A stretch of 64,000 nt of DNA from Candidatus Formimonas warabiya (GCF_002777255.1 NZ_CP017634.1:2802903-2866902), one strand, 5' to 3'. Numbered from the stretch's first letter, positions 8,591-19,452 are shown. The notes: generated from the sequence alone by a model not told the origin. Made by a program: numbers and translations.

Positions 8591-8668
8591 CTATTCCCAC
8601 TCAATCGTGGCCGGCGGTTTGCTTGTAATATCATAAACCACCCAGTTGATTTCGCGTACTTCGTTTAC
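8591..8668 (-). repeat. Displaced guaA 3' tail, copy B (att-like repeat)
   Basis: Minus-strand reading [19 protein letters not shown] then ATIEWE and TAG: about 26 codons of GuaA, one substitution (Trp for Arg) against the intact gene here. Homology ends abruptly at 8668. It separates the hicAB/fic segment from the IS-rich segment, so the island probably formed in two steps. Confidence 0.85.
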
Positions 8669-8778
8669 CCGTTGATATTATTGGACTTTTCTTAGTGGTG
8701 GTTTAGATTTCCCACCGAATATAATGGACTAAGAAAACTAGACAACAAAACAGCCTGATTTAAAGTGTATAATGAGGT

Positions 8779-9075
8779 ATGCGAAAAACATTTACAGGAG
8801 AATTTAAAGCCAAGGTTGTACTGGAAATTCTAAAGGAAGAAAAATCCATATCCCAGCTTGCTGCCGAATATGAAGTACATCCAAATCAGCTGTCTAGTTG
8901 GAAGAAAGAAGCAATTGAAGGGCTCCCTCAGATACTTGCAGATGGACGCAGGAAGGATGACGAAAAAGAAGATCTAAAAAAGCAAGTGCAAGATCTGTAT
9001 ACCCAGCTTGGAGAGGTCACCGCCCAATTCAATTGGCTTAAAAAAAAATCTGGGATCGACCCTGCCAAGAAGTGA
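8779..9075 (+). CDS. IS3-family transposase OrfA (helix-turn-helix)
   Basis: 98 residues: an HTH_Tnp_1 domain (RKTFTGEFKAKVVLEILKEE, then ISQLAAEYEVHPNQLSSWKKEA) and a leucine-zipper-like C-terminal helix. It binds the IS ends. It overlaps orfB at an A9 run (9040-9048), where the fused OrfAB transposase would form. Here orfB lies in the +1 (equivalent to -2) frame relative to orfA, not the -1 frame normal for this family, so either slippage is unusual or the run has changed length. Confidence 0.9.
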   Translation: MRKTFTGEFKAKVVLEILKEEKSISQLAAEYEVHPNQLSSWKKEAIEGLPQILADGRRKDDEKEDLKKQVQDLYTQLGEVTAQFNWLKKKSGIDPAKK

Positions 9076-9892
9076 ACGGATTGCCCTTGTAGATTTTGAC
9101 GATCCCGAAATGTCCGTTTTTGTGCAAGCTCAAATGCTTTCTCTCAATCGGAGCAGTCTTTACTATAAACCAGTTCCACCATCAGAAGAGGAAATTCGGC
9201 TTAAGCATGCCATTGACGAAATTTATACTAAATCACCCTATTTCGGTTCGAGAAGTATTACGACGGTCTTAAAACGAGAGGGACACTTGGTTAGTCGGTC
9301 AACGGTTCAAAAATATATGCGTGAAATGGGCTTGGTTGCAATACATCCTGGTCCTAACCTCAGCAAAAGAAACCATGAACATAAGGTTTATCCATACCTA
9401 CTTAGAAATATTACCGCCAGTTATCCAAACCATATTTGGGGAACTGATATTACCTATGTCCGCTTACGACGCGGCTGGCTTTACCTTGTAGCATTTCTGG
9501 ACTGGTATTCACGTTACGTGGTTTCATGGGAATTAAGTGATAACCTTGAAGTTGATTTTGTTCTTTCCGCATTGGAAGCAGGTCTAAAAATCGGAAAACC
9601 TGTAATTGCCAATAGCGATCAGGGTAGCCAATTTACATCCAGACGATATATAGATACGCTGATAAATAGTAGCATCCAAATTAGCATGGACGGAAGAGGC
9701 CGGGCATTAGATAACATTTTCACAGAACGATTATGGAGATCTGTTAAGTACCAAGAAATATATATTAATGATTATGCAAGCCCTAGAGAAGCCAGGTATG
9801 GTATTGGAAGATATCTTGAAAGCTACAACACATACCGGCCACACCAAGCATTGAAGGAACTTACTCCGGCAGAAGTTTACTTTAAAAAATGA
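9008..9892 (+). CDS. IS3-family transposase OrfB (DDE integrase core)
   Basis: The catalytic DDE triad is visible: Asp in WGTDITYVR, Asp in NSDQGSQF and Glu in FTERLWRSVKYQE. The N-terminal region has the usual HTH_21-type segment (PYFGSRSITTVLKREGHLVS). Similarity to family members starts around LKKNLGS at the A9 run, so the sequence upstream (9008-9040) is probably just the orfA overlap, and the natural product is a fused OrfAB. The catalytic part looks intact. Confidence 0.9.
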   Translation: MERSPPNSIGLKKNLGSTLPRSERIALVDFDDPEMSVFVQAQMLSLNRSSLYYKPVPPSEEEIRLKHAIDEIYTKSPYFGSRSITTVLKREGHLVSRSTVQKYMREMGLVAIHPGPNLSKRNHEHKVYPYLLRNITASYPNHIWGTDITYVRLRRGWLYLVAFLDWYSRYVVSWELSDNLEVDFVLSALEAGLKIGKPVIANSDQGSQFTSRRYIDTLINSSIQISMDGRGRALDNIFTERLWRSVKYQEIYINDYASPREARYGIGRYLESYNTYRPHQALKELTPAEVYFKK

Positions 9893-10380
9893 CTTCTTAA
9901 AACCCTGGAAGGGCTCTGCCCCTCCAAACCACCCCGCCCTCGCCGGGAGGCAACCGGTCTGTTATGAACAGACCGGAAACAAAAGGGTCTTGCTGATCAA
10001 CATGTCAAGGGCAAGCAGCTTCGCTGTCGGCAAAGCCGACCCTTGACATAATATCTAATCCAGTGGAAATAATTAACGGAATTACCAATACGTTTTTAAA
10101 TAAACTTACAATTATATACAATTATCAAGGAGCGAAAGGTGGTGTGAATACACCTTAAACAGGGTCAAAAAATTGTCTTGACAAAGTAGTCCACCATAGA
10201 ATGGCGGTTAAGATTGCCAACTTTTAAGAATATTATACCACTAATCTTTTGTTGTAAATTAAGCAGGTTACTCAATTCACGAATCAGATTTTTTGATAGA
10301 TTTCGTTCTCTCTCAAGGCCAAAAGCGCCCTCCCTTTCGGTGGACACTTTTACACTTTAAAGATTATCTTTTTAATATGC

Positions 10381-11325
10381 TTACTGTTTTAAGTCATACC
10401 AATAAGCAGAAATCATTCCATCTTTTGCAGTGTAAGTCACTGATAGCACATCATCATAGAAAAAATAATCGTCATCATCAGATTTTGTACCATATTTATC
10501 TGACCATACTACTATAGTTGCATTACAATTATAATATTTACCACATTCATAAGCCATCTGTCCCAGAACTTCCCAAATTGCATCTCTTTCTTCCTCATTC
10601 GCATTTACCAAAAAGTCAATATCTTCTTGATCATTTATGTAAATGTATATATAAGGATACCTAGAATAATAATCACTTGATATGCCTATATAATCCATTC
10701 TTGCTTTATCAATAATTAGAGTATGCTCACCAATTTGCACCTCTTTGGGAATATTTTCATCCACATATTGGTCTAATTTTATAATGTTTTGTTTTGTTAT
10801 TTCTACCGTTCTTGTTATTGAATTCCAATTAACATTGGCATAAGCTATTTCTGCAACAAAACGCAAAGGTACATAAGTTACCTCATTAATAAATTGAGGA
10901 GCTACGTCCAAATTAACTGTATAGCTTCTGTTTACAAGCGCTTCTTTATTGCCTATTTGCATTTCTAAACAAGTCGGCAGTTTCCCAGAAATATGTTGCG
11001 TTTCAATACTTTGCGTGGAAGAATCATATTGTACATAAAAATCAAGCGCTTCAAAAATCTTACGCATTGGGATCAATACTTTTCCATTAGATTCAATAGG
11101 TTTTGCTTCACCAGAAAAAAATGTCAATTGCTTTCCGTCTATAGTAATCTTAATATCCTGTGTTGCATATGCATAACTGCTAAAAATAAAGGTAATACCT
11201 AAAACTAGAATAAGTGAAAGTAATTTTTTAATGATAAGTATCCCTCCCTTATAAAATAGATAAAGATTAGTGTTAAAAACCCTTCTACTAAACATTTTTT
11301 TAATATCATTTTTTTGTTTAGGCAA
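10381..11325 (-). CDS. Secreted protein with copper-amine-oxidase N-terminal-like domain
   Basis: Up to 314 residues. After a hydrophobic signal segment (IIKKLLSLILVLGITFIFSSYAYA) come two repeats of the copper amine oxidase N-terminal-like domain (ITIDGKQL...VLIPMRKIFEALDF and QFINEVTYVPLRFVAEIAYANVNW). This is an extracytoplasmic module common in Firmicutes and not itself an oxidase. The acidic C-terminus is unfamiliar. A good RBS (GGGAGGG) precedes the signal peptide, but the codons after it are ATA/ATC/ATT rather than ATG, so the true start is either non-canonical or has been lost; the coordinates given use an earlier ATG. AT-rich compared with flanking genes, consistent with acquired DNA. 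Confidence 0.7.
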   Translation of the reverse strand: MPKQKNDIKKMFSRRVFNTNLYLFYKGGILIIKKLLSLILVLGITFIFSSYAYATQDIKITIDGKQLTFFSGEAKPIESNGKVLIPMRKIFEALDFYVQYDSSTQSIETQHISGKLPTCLEMQIGNKEALVNRSYTVNLDVAPQFINEVTYVPLRFVAEIAYANVNWNSITRTVEITKQNIIKLDQYVDENIPKEVQIGEHTLIIDKARMDYIGISSDYYSRYPYIYIYINDQEDIDFLVNANEEERDAIWEVLGQMAYECGKYYNCNATIVVWSDKYGTKSDDDDYFFYDDVLSVTYTAKDGMISAYWYDLKQ

Positions 11326-11590
11326 ATCAGTTTATACTCTAAGTTATCCCCCTTTTATTTCCACATCAAGCACCAGACTCCTTCAATATAAAAAAATACC
11401 TCATTTCATTTATAATAGCTTGTCCAACATTTTACATTTGTAAGGGTGTAGCTGAATTAGCGAAATAGTTTTTGCCGCTCAAAGGATGTTATTGGCAATT
11501 AGTGGAATATAATGGTGTTATAGTTGTTCCCTTTTATTTTAATTAGTAAATGTTTCTGAGGGATGATGATAAATATTTGGAGAAATCAAC

Positions 11591-11773
11591 TTGTCAAGAA
11601 AATATAAAAGGAAACTAGAAATCTTTAAAGATCTTCAAGAGGATAATTTTCTAGATAAAATTTTAGACTATAAACCACCAAAGCCAAGATTAGAAGGATG
11701 GATTTGTCTTATCATTGGATTAGCATTTCTTCTGTTTGTGATTTTTACATTTATGGTGGTATTAGACAGTTAA
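11591..11773 (+). CDS. Small single-pass membrane protein, unknown
   Basis: 60 residues: a charged N-terminal half (SRKYKRKLEIFKDLQEDNF) and a C-terminal transmembrane segment (WICLIIGLAFLLFVIFTFMVV). TTG start with GGAG nine bases upstream. No family recognised. Located between the two insertion sequences of the island. Confidence 0.45.
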   Translation: MSRKYKRKLEIFKDLQEDNFLDKILDYKPPKPRLEGWICLIIGLAFLLFVIFTFMVVLDS

Positions 11774-11990
11774 AAATAGACAGCCAAGAAAAAATGCACA
11801 AGCAAAAGCTTCACAAGAAACATAAACATTGATATTTGATTTTTTTGAAATATCTCGATTTGTCTAACAGGACTTTTATAAATGAATTTTCTGAGATTTG
11901 GCTTATGGCAAGCGGAAAATTGATATGTGGTACCTAAGAAGATTTTTGAAGGCTTGTGGGGCTAATTTGGGAGAGGCTGAATAATAATCC

Positions 11991-13459
11991 GTGTAAATGT
12001 CAATAATCTCCATATAAACAAAACGGAGGTTATTAAAATGAGACAGTCAAAAAACATTCTCACTGAAAAGGAAATGGAACTGGTAAGCCTGCTGATGCAG
12101 GACTGCCAAAGCACGGGAGATATTCAGTCAAAATTAAAACGTCTTTTTGCCGGAACAATCGAACAGATGCTGGAAGCCGAGATGGAAGAGCACCTGGGTT
12201 ATGAAAAAAACAGCATTGAGGGGAACAATTCCGGCAATAGCCGCAACGGCTACAATCACAAGACGATCATAAGCGATTATGGAGAGAGTGAAATTGCCGT
12301 GCCCCGGGACCGAAACGGCGAGTTTGAGCCGAAAGTCCTCGAAAAGCGGCAGACCAGGACGGATGAAATCGAGCAGAAAATCATGGCTATGTATTCCAAG
12401 GGGATGAGCCAACGCGACATTGAGGACAATCTGCGGGAGATTTACGGGGCGGAGATATCGCAGATGCTGATTTCCAAAATAACGGACAAAATCCTGCCGG
12501 AAGTGAACGAGTGGCAGAACCGGCCGCTGGAGTCGGTCTACCCGGTCGTCTACTTTGACGGGATTATGTTCAAAAGCCGCAAGGACAGCCAGATCATCAA
12601 GAAATGCGTCTACTCGGTGCTGGGCATTGATATGGACGGCCAGAAGGACATCCTGGGCATCTGGATCAGCGAAAACGAGGGCGCAAGCTTTTACGCGTCA
12701 ATCTGCTCCGATCTGAAAAAGCGCGGCGTGCAGGATATTTTCATTGCCTGCCACGACAACCTAAAAGGACTTGGCGAAGCCATAAATGCGGTTTTTCCAA
12801 GGACAGAGCAGCAGCTTTGCATAGTCCATCAGATCCGCAATTCCACTAAATTCGTGCAGTACAAGGACAGGAAGGAAATCTGCACTGGCCTGAAGAAAAT
12901 CTACGGTGCAGTAAACCTTAACGATGCAGAGTATGCAAAGGAGGAATTCAGGGAACAATGGGACAGGAAGTACCCGTCCATTCTGCGCTCCTGGGATGCC
13001 AACTGGGCAGAGCTCACCACGTTTTTCAGCTATCCCGAACAGATCCGGCATTTGATTTATACGACAAATGCGGTGGAAGCGTACCACAGAATGGTACGGA
13101 AATTTACGAAGACAAAATCCATTTTCCCCACCGACGACTCGATCCGGAAAGTGGTATTCCTGTCGGCTAAGGAAATCACAAAAAAGTGGACTCAGCCGTC
13201 AAGGGACTGGGCAATGGCATATAGCCAGATTATGATATTCTTTGCAGACAGGATTACGGCGTAAGGTCTTGAGGGCTCTGCCCTCAAACTCCCGAGGTTT
13301 ATCCGCTCAGGGCTTACCGATGAACAGAAAAACGGCGAACAATAAGGATCGCCGTTCATCGTATAAGCCGCAGCAGGCGTTGGGGCGCTCCTCAGCGTTG
13401 CCCGATTTATGCTGCAATAATATTATTGTCAAATCTTTGGATGATTATTCCATTTACAC
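11991..13459 (+). mobile_element. IS256-family insertion sequence
   Basis: A mutator-type transposase is flanked by imperfect inverted repeats: GTGTAAATG then TCAATAATC at 11991, and the matching complement GATTATT-C-CATTTACAC ending at 13459. Span about 1.47 kb, within the family's range. A convincing 8-9 bp target duplication was not found, so the outer ends may be off by a few bases. Confidence 0.75.
12038..13264 (+). CDS. IS256-family (mutator) transposase
   Basis: 408 residues, full family length. Hallmarks: EMLEAEMEEHLGYEK near the N-terminus, NSRNGYNHKTI, DYGESEIAVPRDRNGEFEP, and the DDE core with Asp in VVYFDGIMFKSR, Asp in IFIACHDNLKGLGEAI, and a downstream Glu in the IYTTNAVEAYHRMVRK region. 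A good RBS (ACGGAGG) precedes ATG 12038. Apparently intact. It moves the surrounding IS by cut or copy mechanisms and is island cargo. Confidence 0.95.
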   Translation: MRQSKNILTEKEMELVSLLMQDCQSTGDIQSKLKRLFAGTIEQMLEAEMEEHLGYEKNSIEGNNSGNSRNGYNHKTIISDYGESEIAVPRDRNGEFEPKVLEKRQTRTDEIEQKIMAMYSKGMSQRDIEDNLREIYGAEISQMLISKITDKILPEVNEWQNRPLESVYPVVYFDGIMFKSRKDSQIIKKCVYSVLGIDMDGQKDILGIWISENEGASFYASICSDLKKRGVQDIFIACHDNLKGLGEAINAVFPRTEQQLCIVHQIRNSTKFVQYKDRKEICTGLKKIYGAVNLNDAEYAKEEFREQWDRKYPSILRSWDANWAELTTFFSYPEQIRHLIYTTNAVEAYHRMVRKFTKTKSIFPTDDSIRKVVFLSAKEITKKWTQPSRDWAMAYSQIMIFFADRITA

Positions 13460-13500
13460 TAAAAAATATTCACACCCATTTGGAAGGATTATGGGCATGG

Positions 13501-13530
13501 AAAAGGGTAGGTATTGGTTCCTACTCTTTT
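13501..13530. terminator. Bidirectional terminator next to recombinase remnant
   Basis: The stem AAAAGGGTAGG / CCTACTCTTTT with loop TATTGGTT, followed by T-rich DNA on both sides. It lies 8 bases beyond the stop of the recombinase remnant and probably terminated that gene. Confidence 0.7.
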
Positions 13531-13537
13531 TATATTT

Positions 13538-13976
13538 TCATTTATTTGATTTTAATTCAATTCTGGTTTTATTATTGCCACTAAAGTTTTCTAATGCACA
13601 GAACCCGTCAAAGTTATAACGCAAATCCTCTCCATACAGATTATAGTAGTGATTGACCATTTTAAGCGTACTGTGCCCTAAAATCTTTTAAGGGAAAAAA
13701 TATTTCTACCATTTAATATCCGCATTTTGACAGATGTGTGTCTAAACAAGTGAAGAGAATATCTATTTACCCCTCTTTTTTACAATATTTCGTTATCCCC
13801 ATTTGCAAGGTTGTTCTTGGCAAATACTGCCCGAAATTCATTATTTGCATTGTTTTACATATTGATCTCTTAAATCCAGGTAACACAAGTTTGCCTCCTT
13901 CACCAATGTTTTTCGTTTTAAACCATCTTTTATCTTCATTCTTTACTAACTCCTATTATTTTTTATAAGTTGGCAA
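13538..13976 (-). pseudogene. Tyrosine recombinase (phage-type integrase) remnant, C-terminal part
   Basis: Minus-strand translation gives recognisable integrase C-terminal motifs split by frameshifts: NRYSLHLFRHTSVKMRILNG (box II, HLFRHT), then GRNIFSLKR(F), and in a second frame LGHSTLKMVNHYYNLYGEDL, which holds the catalytic tyrosine region. Upstream fragments (FRAVFAKNNL and similar) are broken by stops. The gene is dead. Its place directly downstream of guaA matches integrases that target the guaA 3' end. It was found by reading short frames, not from a long open frame. Confidence 0.72.
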
Positions 13977-14084
13977 ACAAGGATTGATGGTTAAGACTTC
14001 CCAAAAATTGAGTAGAAATCTTAACCACCAAAACCTTTAAAACCTATTAAAAATCCTTAAATATCAACATTCCTAAGTTTTCCC

Positions 14085-15635
14085 TTATTCCCACTCAATC
14101 GTGGCCGGCGGTTTGCTGGTAATATCATAAACCACCCGGTTGATTTCCCGTACTTCGTTCACAATCCGGGAAGAAATTCTCTCCAGTAAATCATAGGGTA
14201 ACCGGGCCCAGTCTGCGGTCATGGCATCGTCACTGGTCACGGCGCGCAGCACGATAGGATACTGGTACGTCCGCTCATCTCCCATTACCCCTACGCTTTT
14301 CATGCTGGGAAGCACGGCAAAGGATTGCCAGATCTCCCGGTACAGCCCCGCCTTTTTTATTTCCTGAAAAATGATCTCGTCGGCTTCCCGGAGCACATCC
14401 AGTTTCTCCTTCGTGACATCCCCCAATATGCGAATCGCCAGACCCGGTCCCGGGAAAGGCTGGCGCCAAATAATATCTTCCGGCATGCCCAATTCCAGAC
14501 CGAGCAGGCGCACCTCGTCTTTAAACAAGGTATTTAAAGGCTCAATCAGCTTAAACTGCATATCTTCCGGCAATCCGCCCACATTGTGATGGCTCTTGAT
14601 CACCGCCGCTGTCTTGGTCCCGCTTTCGATCACGTCCGCATATAAGGTACCTTGGACCAGGTAGTCAATCTGGCCCAGCTTTGCGGCTTCTGCCTCAAAG
14701 ACCCGGATGAATTCGGCGCCGATGATTTTTCTTTTTCTTTCCGGGTCCGACACAGAGGCTAATCTGGTCAAAAATCTTTCCTCTGCGTCCACATATCTTA
14801 CATTCATCTGGAACCGGCCGGAAAAAGCCTCTTCCACCTTTGCCCTTTCATTTTTCCGCATCAATCCATGGTCCACAAAAACACAGGTGAGCTGGTCACC
14901 AATGGCCTTGTGTACCAATACTGCCGCTACGGCGGAGTCGACACCGCCGGAAAGGCCGCAGAGAACTTTTTTGTCACCTACCAGTTCCCGGATTTTTGCC
15001 ACTTCTTCCTCAATGAAGTTTGCCATCGTCCACTCTCCGGAGCAGCCGCACACGTCATAAAGAAAATGCTTCAGTATTTCCATTCCTCGAGGGGTATGTT
15101 TTACTTCCGGGTGGAACTGGACCCCGAACAGCTTTTTTTCCAAGTTTTCCATGGCGGCAACTGGCGAGTGGGCCGTTTCTCCTGTTACGAGGAAACCCAG
15201 GGGAGGAGCCTCTACATAGATCCCATGACTCATCCAGCATTGCATTTCACAGGCTAGATCTTGAAACAGCCGGCCCCTGGAAGCAGTTTTCAGTTGGGTC
15301 TTCCCATACTCCCGGGATTCGGCGGGTTTTACGACTCCACCCAAATCATGGGCCATTAACTGCATGCCGTAACAAATCCCCAAAACCGGAATGCCTAATT
15401 CATAAATCTCCCGGTCAACTCTTGGCGCCCCCTCCACATAGACGCTGGAGGGTCCCCCAGAAAAAACAATCCCTTGGGGCTGTTTATTCTTAATCTCATC
15501 AAGAGGGGTATCATAAGGGATCATTTCACAATATACATTGCATTCCCTGATCCGGCGGGCGATCAGTTGGTTGTACTGTCCCCCGAAATCCAATACCAGC
15601 ACGAGCTGATGGTTTTTTTTATTCTCTTCAGACAC
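14085..15635 (-). CDS. guaA: GMP synthase (glutamine-hydrolysing)
   Basis: About 516 residues, normal length. Class I glutamine amidotransferase domain first (nucleophile Cys in [10 protein letters not shown], then the triad His in FHPEV), then the ATP pyrophosphatase domain ([13 protein letters not shown]-loop) and the dimerisation domain ending PPATIEWE. It converts XMP to GMP with ATP and glutamine. I use GTG 15635, about ten bases after AAGGAGAG; a TTG 30 bases upstream is less likely. hpt lies just upstream, giving a purine pair. Its 3' end is the integration site of the adjacent island and its original terminator now lies 7.6 kb away. Confidence 0.97.
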   Translation of the reverse strand: MSEENKKNHQLVLVLDFGGQYNQLIARRIRECNVYCEMIPYDTPLDEIKNKQPQGIVFSGGPSSVYVEGAPRVDREIYELGIPVLGICYGMQLMAHDLGGVVKPAESREYGKTQLKTASRGRLFQDLACEMQCWMSHGIYVEAPPLGFLVTGETAHSPVAAMENLEKKLFGVQFHPEVKHTPRGMEILKHFLYDVCGCSGEWTMANFIEEEVAKIRELVGDKKVLCGLSGGVDSAVAAVLVHKAIGDQLTCVFVDHGLMRKNERAKVEEAFSGRFQMNVRYVDAEERFLTRLASVSDPERKRKIIGAEFIRVFEAEAAKLGQIDYLVQGTLYADVIESGTKTAAVIKSHHNVGGLPEDMQFKLIEPLNTLFKDEVRLLGLELGMPEDIIWRQPFPGPGLAIRILGDVTKEKLDVLREADEIIFQEIKKAGLYREIWQSFAVLPSMKSVGVMGDERTYQYPIVLRAVTSDDAMTADWARLPYDLLERISSRIVNEVREINRVVYDITSKPPATIEWE

Positions 15636-15681
15636 GTTCCATCTCTCTCCTTTATCAGAATTCAACTTTTTTCCAGCAAGA

Positions 15682-16224
15682 CTAATCTTTTTGATATGCT
15701 TCGGGTTTCAATACCGCTACATAGGGAATATTCCGGTACTTTTCGTTGAAGTCAAGGCCATATCCTACCACAAATTCATCCGGAATATCATAGCCGTTAT
15801 AGTCTGCCTCCAATGCTACCTTACGCCGGGAAGGCTTGTTTAAAAAGGTACATATTTTTAAACTGGCCGGCTTTCTGGCCTTTAAAATCTTGACCAAATA
15901 ACTTAAGGTCAGTCCGGTATCAACAATGTCCTCCACAATCAGCACATTTCGACCTTCAATGTTGGTTTCCAAATCCTTTAAAATGCGCACGGCTCCGGAC
16001 GACTCTGTGGATTTGCCGTAGCTGGATACCTCCATAAAATCAATCTGCAAGGGCAGCTTGATTTTTCTCACCAGATCACCCATAAAAACCACAGATCCTT
16101 TTAAGATTCCCACAACAAGTATCTCTTTGCCTTGATAGTCCTGGGAAATGGCTTCACCCATTTCCTTGATTTTTGACTTTATTTCTTTTTCCGTCACGAG
16201 TACCTTTTTCAAATCTTTTTTCAA
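15682..16224 (-). CDS. hpt: Hypoxanthine phosphoribosyltransferase
   Basis: 180 residues. PRPP-binding loop [14 protein letters not shown] with the two acidic residues, the flexible loop region [13 protein letters not shown], and [16 protein letters not shown] near the C-terminus, typical of bacterial Hpt. It salvages hypoxanthine and guanine to IMP and GMP. It lies 46 bases upstream of guaA on the same strand, so they are probably one purine-salvage operon. Confidence 0.95.
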   Translation of the reverse strand: MKKDLKKVLVTEKEIKSKIKEMGEAISQDYQGKEILVVGILKGSVVFMGDLVRKIKLPLQIDFMEVSSYGKSTESSGAVRILKDLETNIEGRNVLIVEDIVDTGLTLSYLVKILKARKPASLKICTFLNKPSRRKVALEADYNGYDIPDEFVVGYGLDFNEKYRNIPYVAVLKPEAYQKD

Positions 16225-16380
16225 AGCGAAGCCTCCCCAAGTTTTTTAAGCTAAGCTGATGTAGTTCGGTAAAATTGAACCAAATTCCTGCCCGGTATGA
16301 AAAATTTGTATCATCAAAGACATATTATCTTTCATTTCTTAGTAAATATATCTTGAAGTATCAAACAAGGGGGAAAAAAC

Positions 16381-17088
16381 ATGCCCGAAATCAAAACAAC
16401 ATGGAAAAAACATCTTCGGCCCAGAAATATTTTAGGTCTGATCTTCATTATATTAATTGCCCTTTCCATCACGGTATATTTACAGTCAACCATGAAAATT
16501 GTTCCCGAGGAAGTGCTGCAATCTTCCATTTCCAACACCTTAGCCGCCAATGCCTACCGTTTCCATACCAAATCTACCATTACCATCGAGGGCGAGAATA
16601 AGGTGTTCAGCGATATCAGCGGGGAAAGAGCCGATGCCGACACCTTTCATGTGACCGGCTCCATGCTGGGAACCAGCATTAATGTTTTCCAGATCAAGGA
16701 CACCACTTACCGGATGGATCCGGTTACCCAGAAATGGATTATTACCGAGAACAATTCCCTGCTTCGGGAATCCTTGCTCATGGCCGAACTCAATCCCCTG
16801 TCCAATTTTTATTTTAAGGAATTGATCTCCGCTACCTATTTGGGAAAAGAAAAAATAAACCGCCGGAATATGTACAAAATAGAATGCGTGCCCCGGATCC
16901 AAAACAAATGGCTGGATGGGTATTTTAAAAACCTGAAATATACCATTTGGATCGATAAAAAGGACCGGTTCATCAAAAAGGCTCAGGTAACGGCCCTGTC
17001 CAAAGAAAAAGAATCCAGCAGCCTTACCGTAGACGTAGAATTGTTTGATTATAACAAAAAGATCGAGATTAAAGCGCCGGTGCTATAA
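16381..17088 (+). CDS. Membrane-anchored protein, LppX/LolA-like fold suspected
   Basis: 235 residues. A short cytoplasmic N-terminus (PEIKTTWKKHLRPRN), one transmembrane helix (LGLIFIILIALSITVYL, about 19-35), then an extracytoplasmic domain of alternating strands (FHTKSTITIEGENKVFSDISG, TFHVTGSMLGTSINVFQIKD, TYRMDPVTQKWI, YTIWIDKKDRFIKKAQV). This pattern resembles LppX/LprG/LolA-like half-barrel proteins, but no lipobox is present. Function unknown. Divergent from hpt and convergent with groEL, with which it shares a terminator. Confidence 0.6.
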   Translation: MPEIKTTWKKHLRPRNILGLIFIILIALSITVYLQSTMKIVPEEVLQSSISNTLAANAYRFHTKSTITIEGENKVFSDISGERADADTFHVTGSMLGTSINVFQIKDTTYRMDPVTQKWIITENNSLLRESLLMAELNPLSNFYFKELISATYLGKEKINRRNMYKIECVPRIQNKWLDGYFKNLKYTIWIDKKDRFIKKAQVTALSKEKESSSLTVDVELFDYNKKIEIKAPVL

Positions 17089-17100
17089 ATGGGAGCCGAT

Positions 17101-17147
17101 GGAATTAAAAAATGAGCAGCCATCAAGGCTGCTCATTTTTTAATTCC
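17101..17147. terminator. Long bidirectional terminator between 16381 gene and groEL
   Basis: A perfect 21-bp inverted repeat (17101-17121 and 17127-17147) with loop ATCAA. The core GAGCAGCC/GGCTGCTC is flanked by A and T runs, so it works for both converging genes. Confidence 0.9.
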
Positions 17148-17148
17148 T

Positions 17149-18789
<1,641 letters not shown>

Positions 18790-18798
18790 CTACGAAAA

Positions 18799-19092
18799 TT
18801 ATTTCTCAACAATGGCCAGAATGTCACGATCACCGTTTAAAATTAAATATTCTTCCCCGTCCTTTTTCACTTCGGAGCCGGAATACTTGGAATAAATAAC
18901 CCGATCGCCAACTTTTACTTCCAGAGCAGCCCTGCTGCCATTCTCCAATACTCTTCCCGGACCAACTGCAATTACTTCTCCTTCTTGCGGTTTCTCCTTT
19001 GCAGTATCGGGCAAAACAATGCCACTCTTGGTTTTTTCTTCTGAAGCCAGTACTTTGACGACCACACGGTCTCCCAACGGTTTGATGTTCAT
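18799..19092 (-). CDS. groES: Co-chaperonin GroES
   Basis: 97 residues from ATG 19092 ([20 protein letters not shown]), preceded by GGAGGTACAGCA; an earlier start at 19149 would run into the operator. The mobile loop ([19 protein letters not shown]) and the roof region GPGRVLENG are present. It caps the GroEL ring. First gene of the groESL operon. Confidence 0.97.
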   Translation of the reverse strand: MNIKPLGDRVVVKVLASEEKTKSGIVLPDTAKEKPQEGEVIAVGPGRVLENGSRAALEVKVGDRVIYSKYSGSEVKKDGEEYLILNGDRDILAIVEK

Positions 19093-19138
19093 TGCTGTAC
19101 CTCCTTCATTCATATAAATTAATTTTAACTTTTTATTG

Positions 19139-19206
19139 TTAGCACTCACCTAAGACGAGTGCTAATATCCAATAATTATAATATAAAGGGCAGCATAATA
19201 TGGCAA
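19139..19206 (-). promoter_or_regulatory. groESL promoter with CIRCE operator (HrcA site)
   Basis: The exact CIRCE element lies at 19139-19165: TTAGCACTC, nine bases, GAGTGCTAA. Upstream on the minus strand are -35 TTGCCA (19201-19206) and -10 TATTAT (19178-19183) 17 bp apart. CIRCE therefore covers the expected transcript start. In Firmicutes HrcA binds it and is released on heat stress. Established knowledge plus a perfect match. Confidence 0.97.
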
Positions 19207-19345
19207 CCTTGTAATCTCCCCGTTTTTGGCTAAAATTAGGCAATTACATAAATAATAGCCATAATATCTTCGTTTTTCTCGTCAATTCTTTCATTATCAT
19301 TTGTGACTATTCAGGAAGAATTACCCTCCTCAAAAGTTATTTCCA

Positions 19346-19372
19346 CTTGAGGCTCGGTTTATGCGCCTCAAG
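19346..19372. repeat. Inverted repeat in the groES-moaA gap
   Basis: CTTGAGGC / GCCTCAAG arms at 19346-19353 and 19365-19372. Not followed by a T-run on either strand, so it is only a weak terminator candidate for moaA. Nothing else is recognisable in the 19207-19452 gap. Confidence 0.35.
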
Positions 19373-19452
19373 CAAAAAATTCCCAAGAAACCCCACTAGC
19401 AGTCGTCTTTTGATACTGATTCCGGGTACCGGTTAGCAAAATCCGGAAGACA

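Larger units (their letters stand above)
8725..10193 (+). mobile_element. IS3-family insertion sequence (about 1.47 kb)
   Basis: The ends TGGACTA...AGACAA (from 8725) and TTGTCTTGACAAAGTAGTCCA (to 10193) form imperfect inverted repeats beginning TG and ending CA, as in the IS3 family. Inside are overlapping orfA and orfB. After orfB come about 300 non-coding bases with two strong inverted repeats: CCGGTCTGTT/AACAGACCGG (9954-9976) and ATGTCAAGGG/CCCTTGACAT (10002-10049). No clear target-site duplication was seen. Confidence 0.75.
6486..14162. mobile_element. Composite genomic island bounded by guaA 3'-end repeats
   Basis: Three copies of the guaA 3' end (6486-6540, 8591-8668, 14085-14162) all lie on the minus strand and all end in codons for PPATIEWE plus a stop. 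They define two segments: 6541-8590 (hicAB, HTH, fic) and 8669-14084 (IS3, amine-oxidase-domain protein, small membrane protein, IS256, recombinase remnant). The guaA 3' end is a known target for tyrosine-recombinase islands, which rebuild the gene end on entry and push the old end away. The decayed recombinase lies right next to guaA, where such an integrase is expected. No intact integrase, conjugation or phage structural gene remains, so the island looks immobile. Confidence 0.75.

Noticed and set aside
10165..10347. 60-residue minus-strand frame after the IS3 element
   Set aside because: No recognised family, no good RBS, overlaps the IS end; probably chance or a remnant.
11985..13470. 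Target-site duplications around the IS3 and IS256 elements
   Set aside because: Flanking bases do not match convincingly for either element, so none is claimed.
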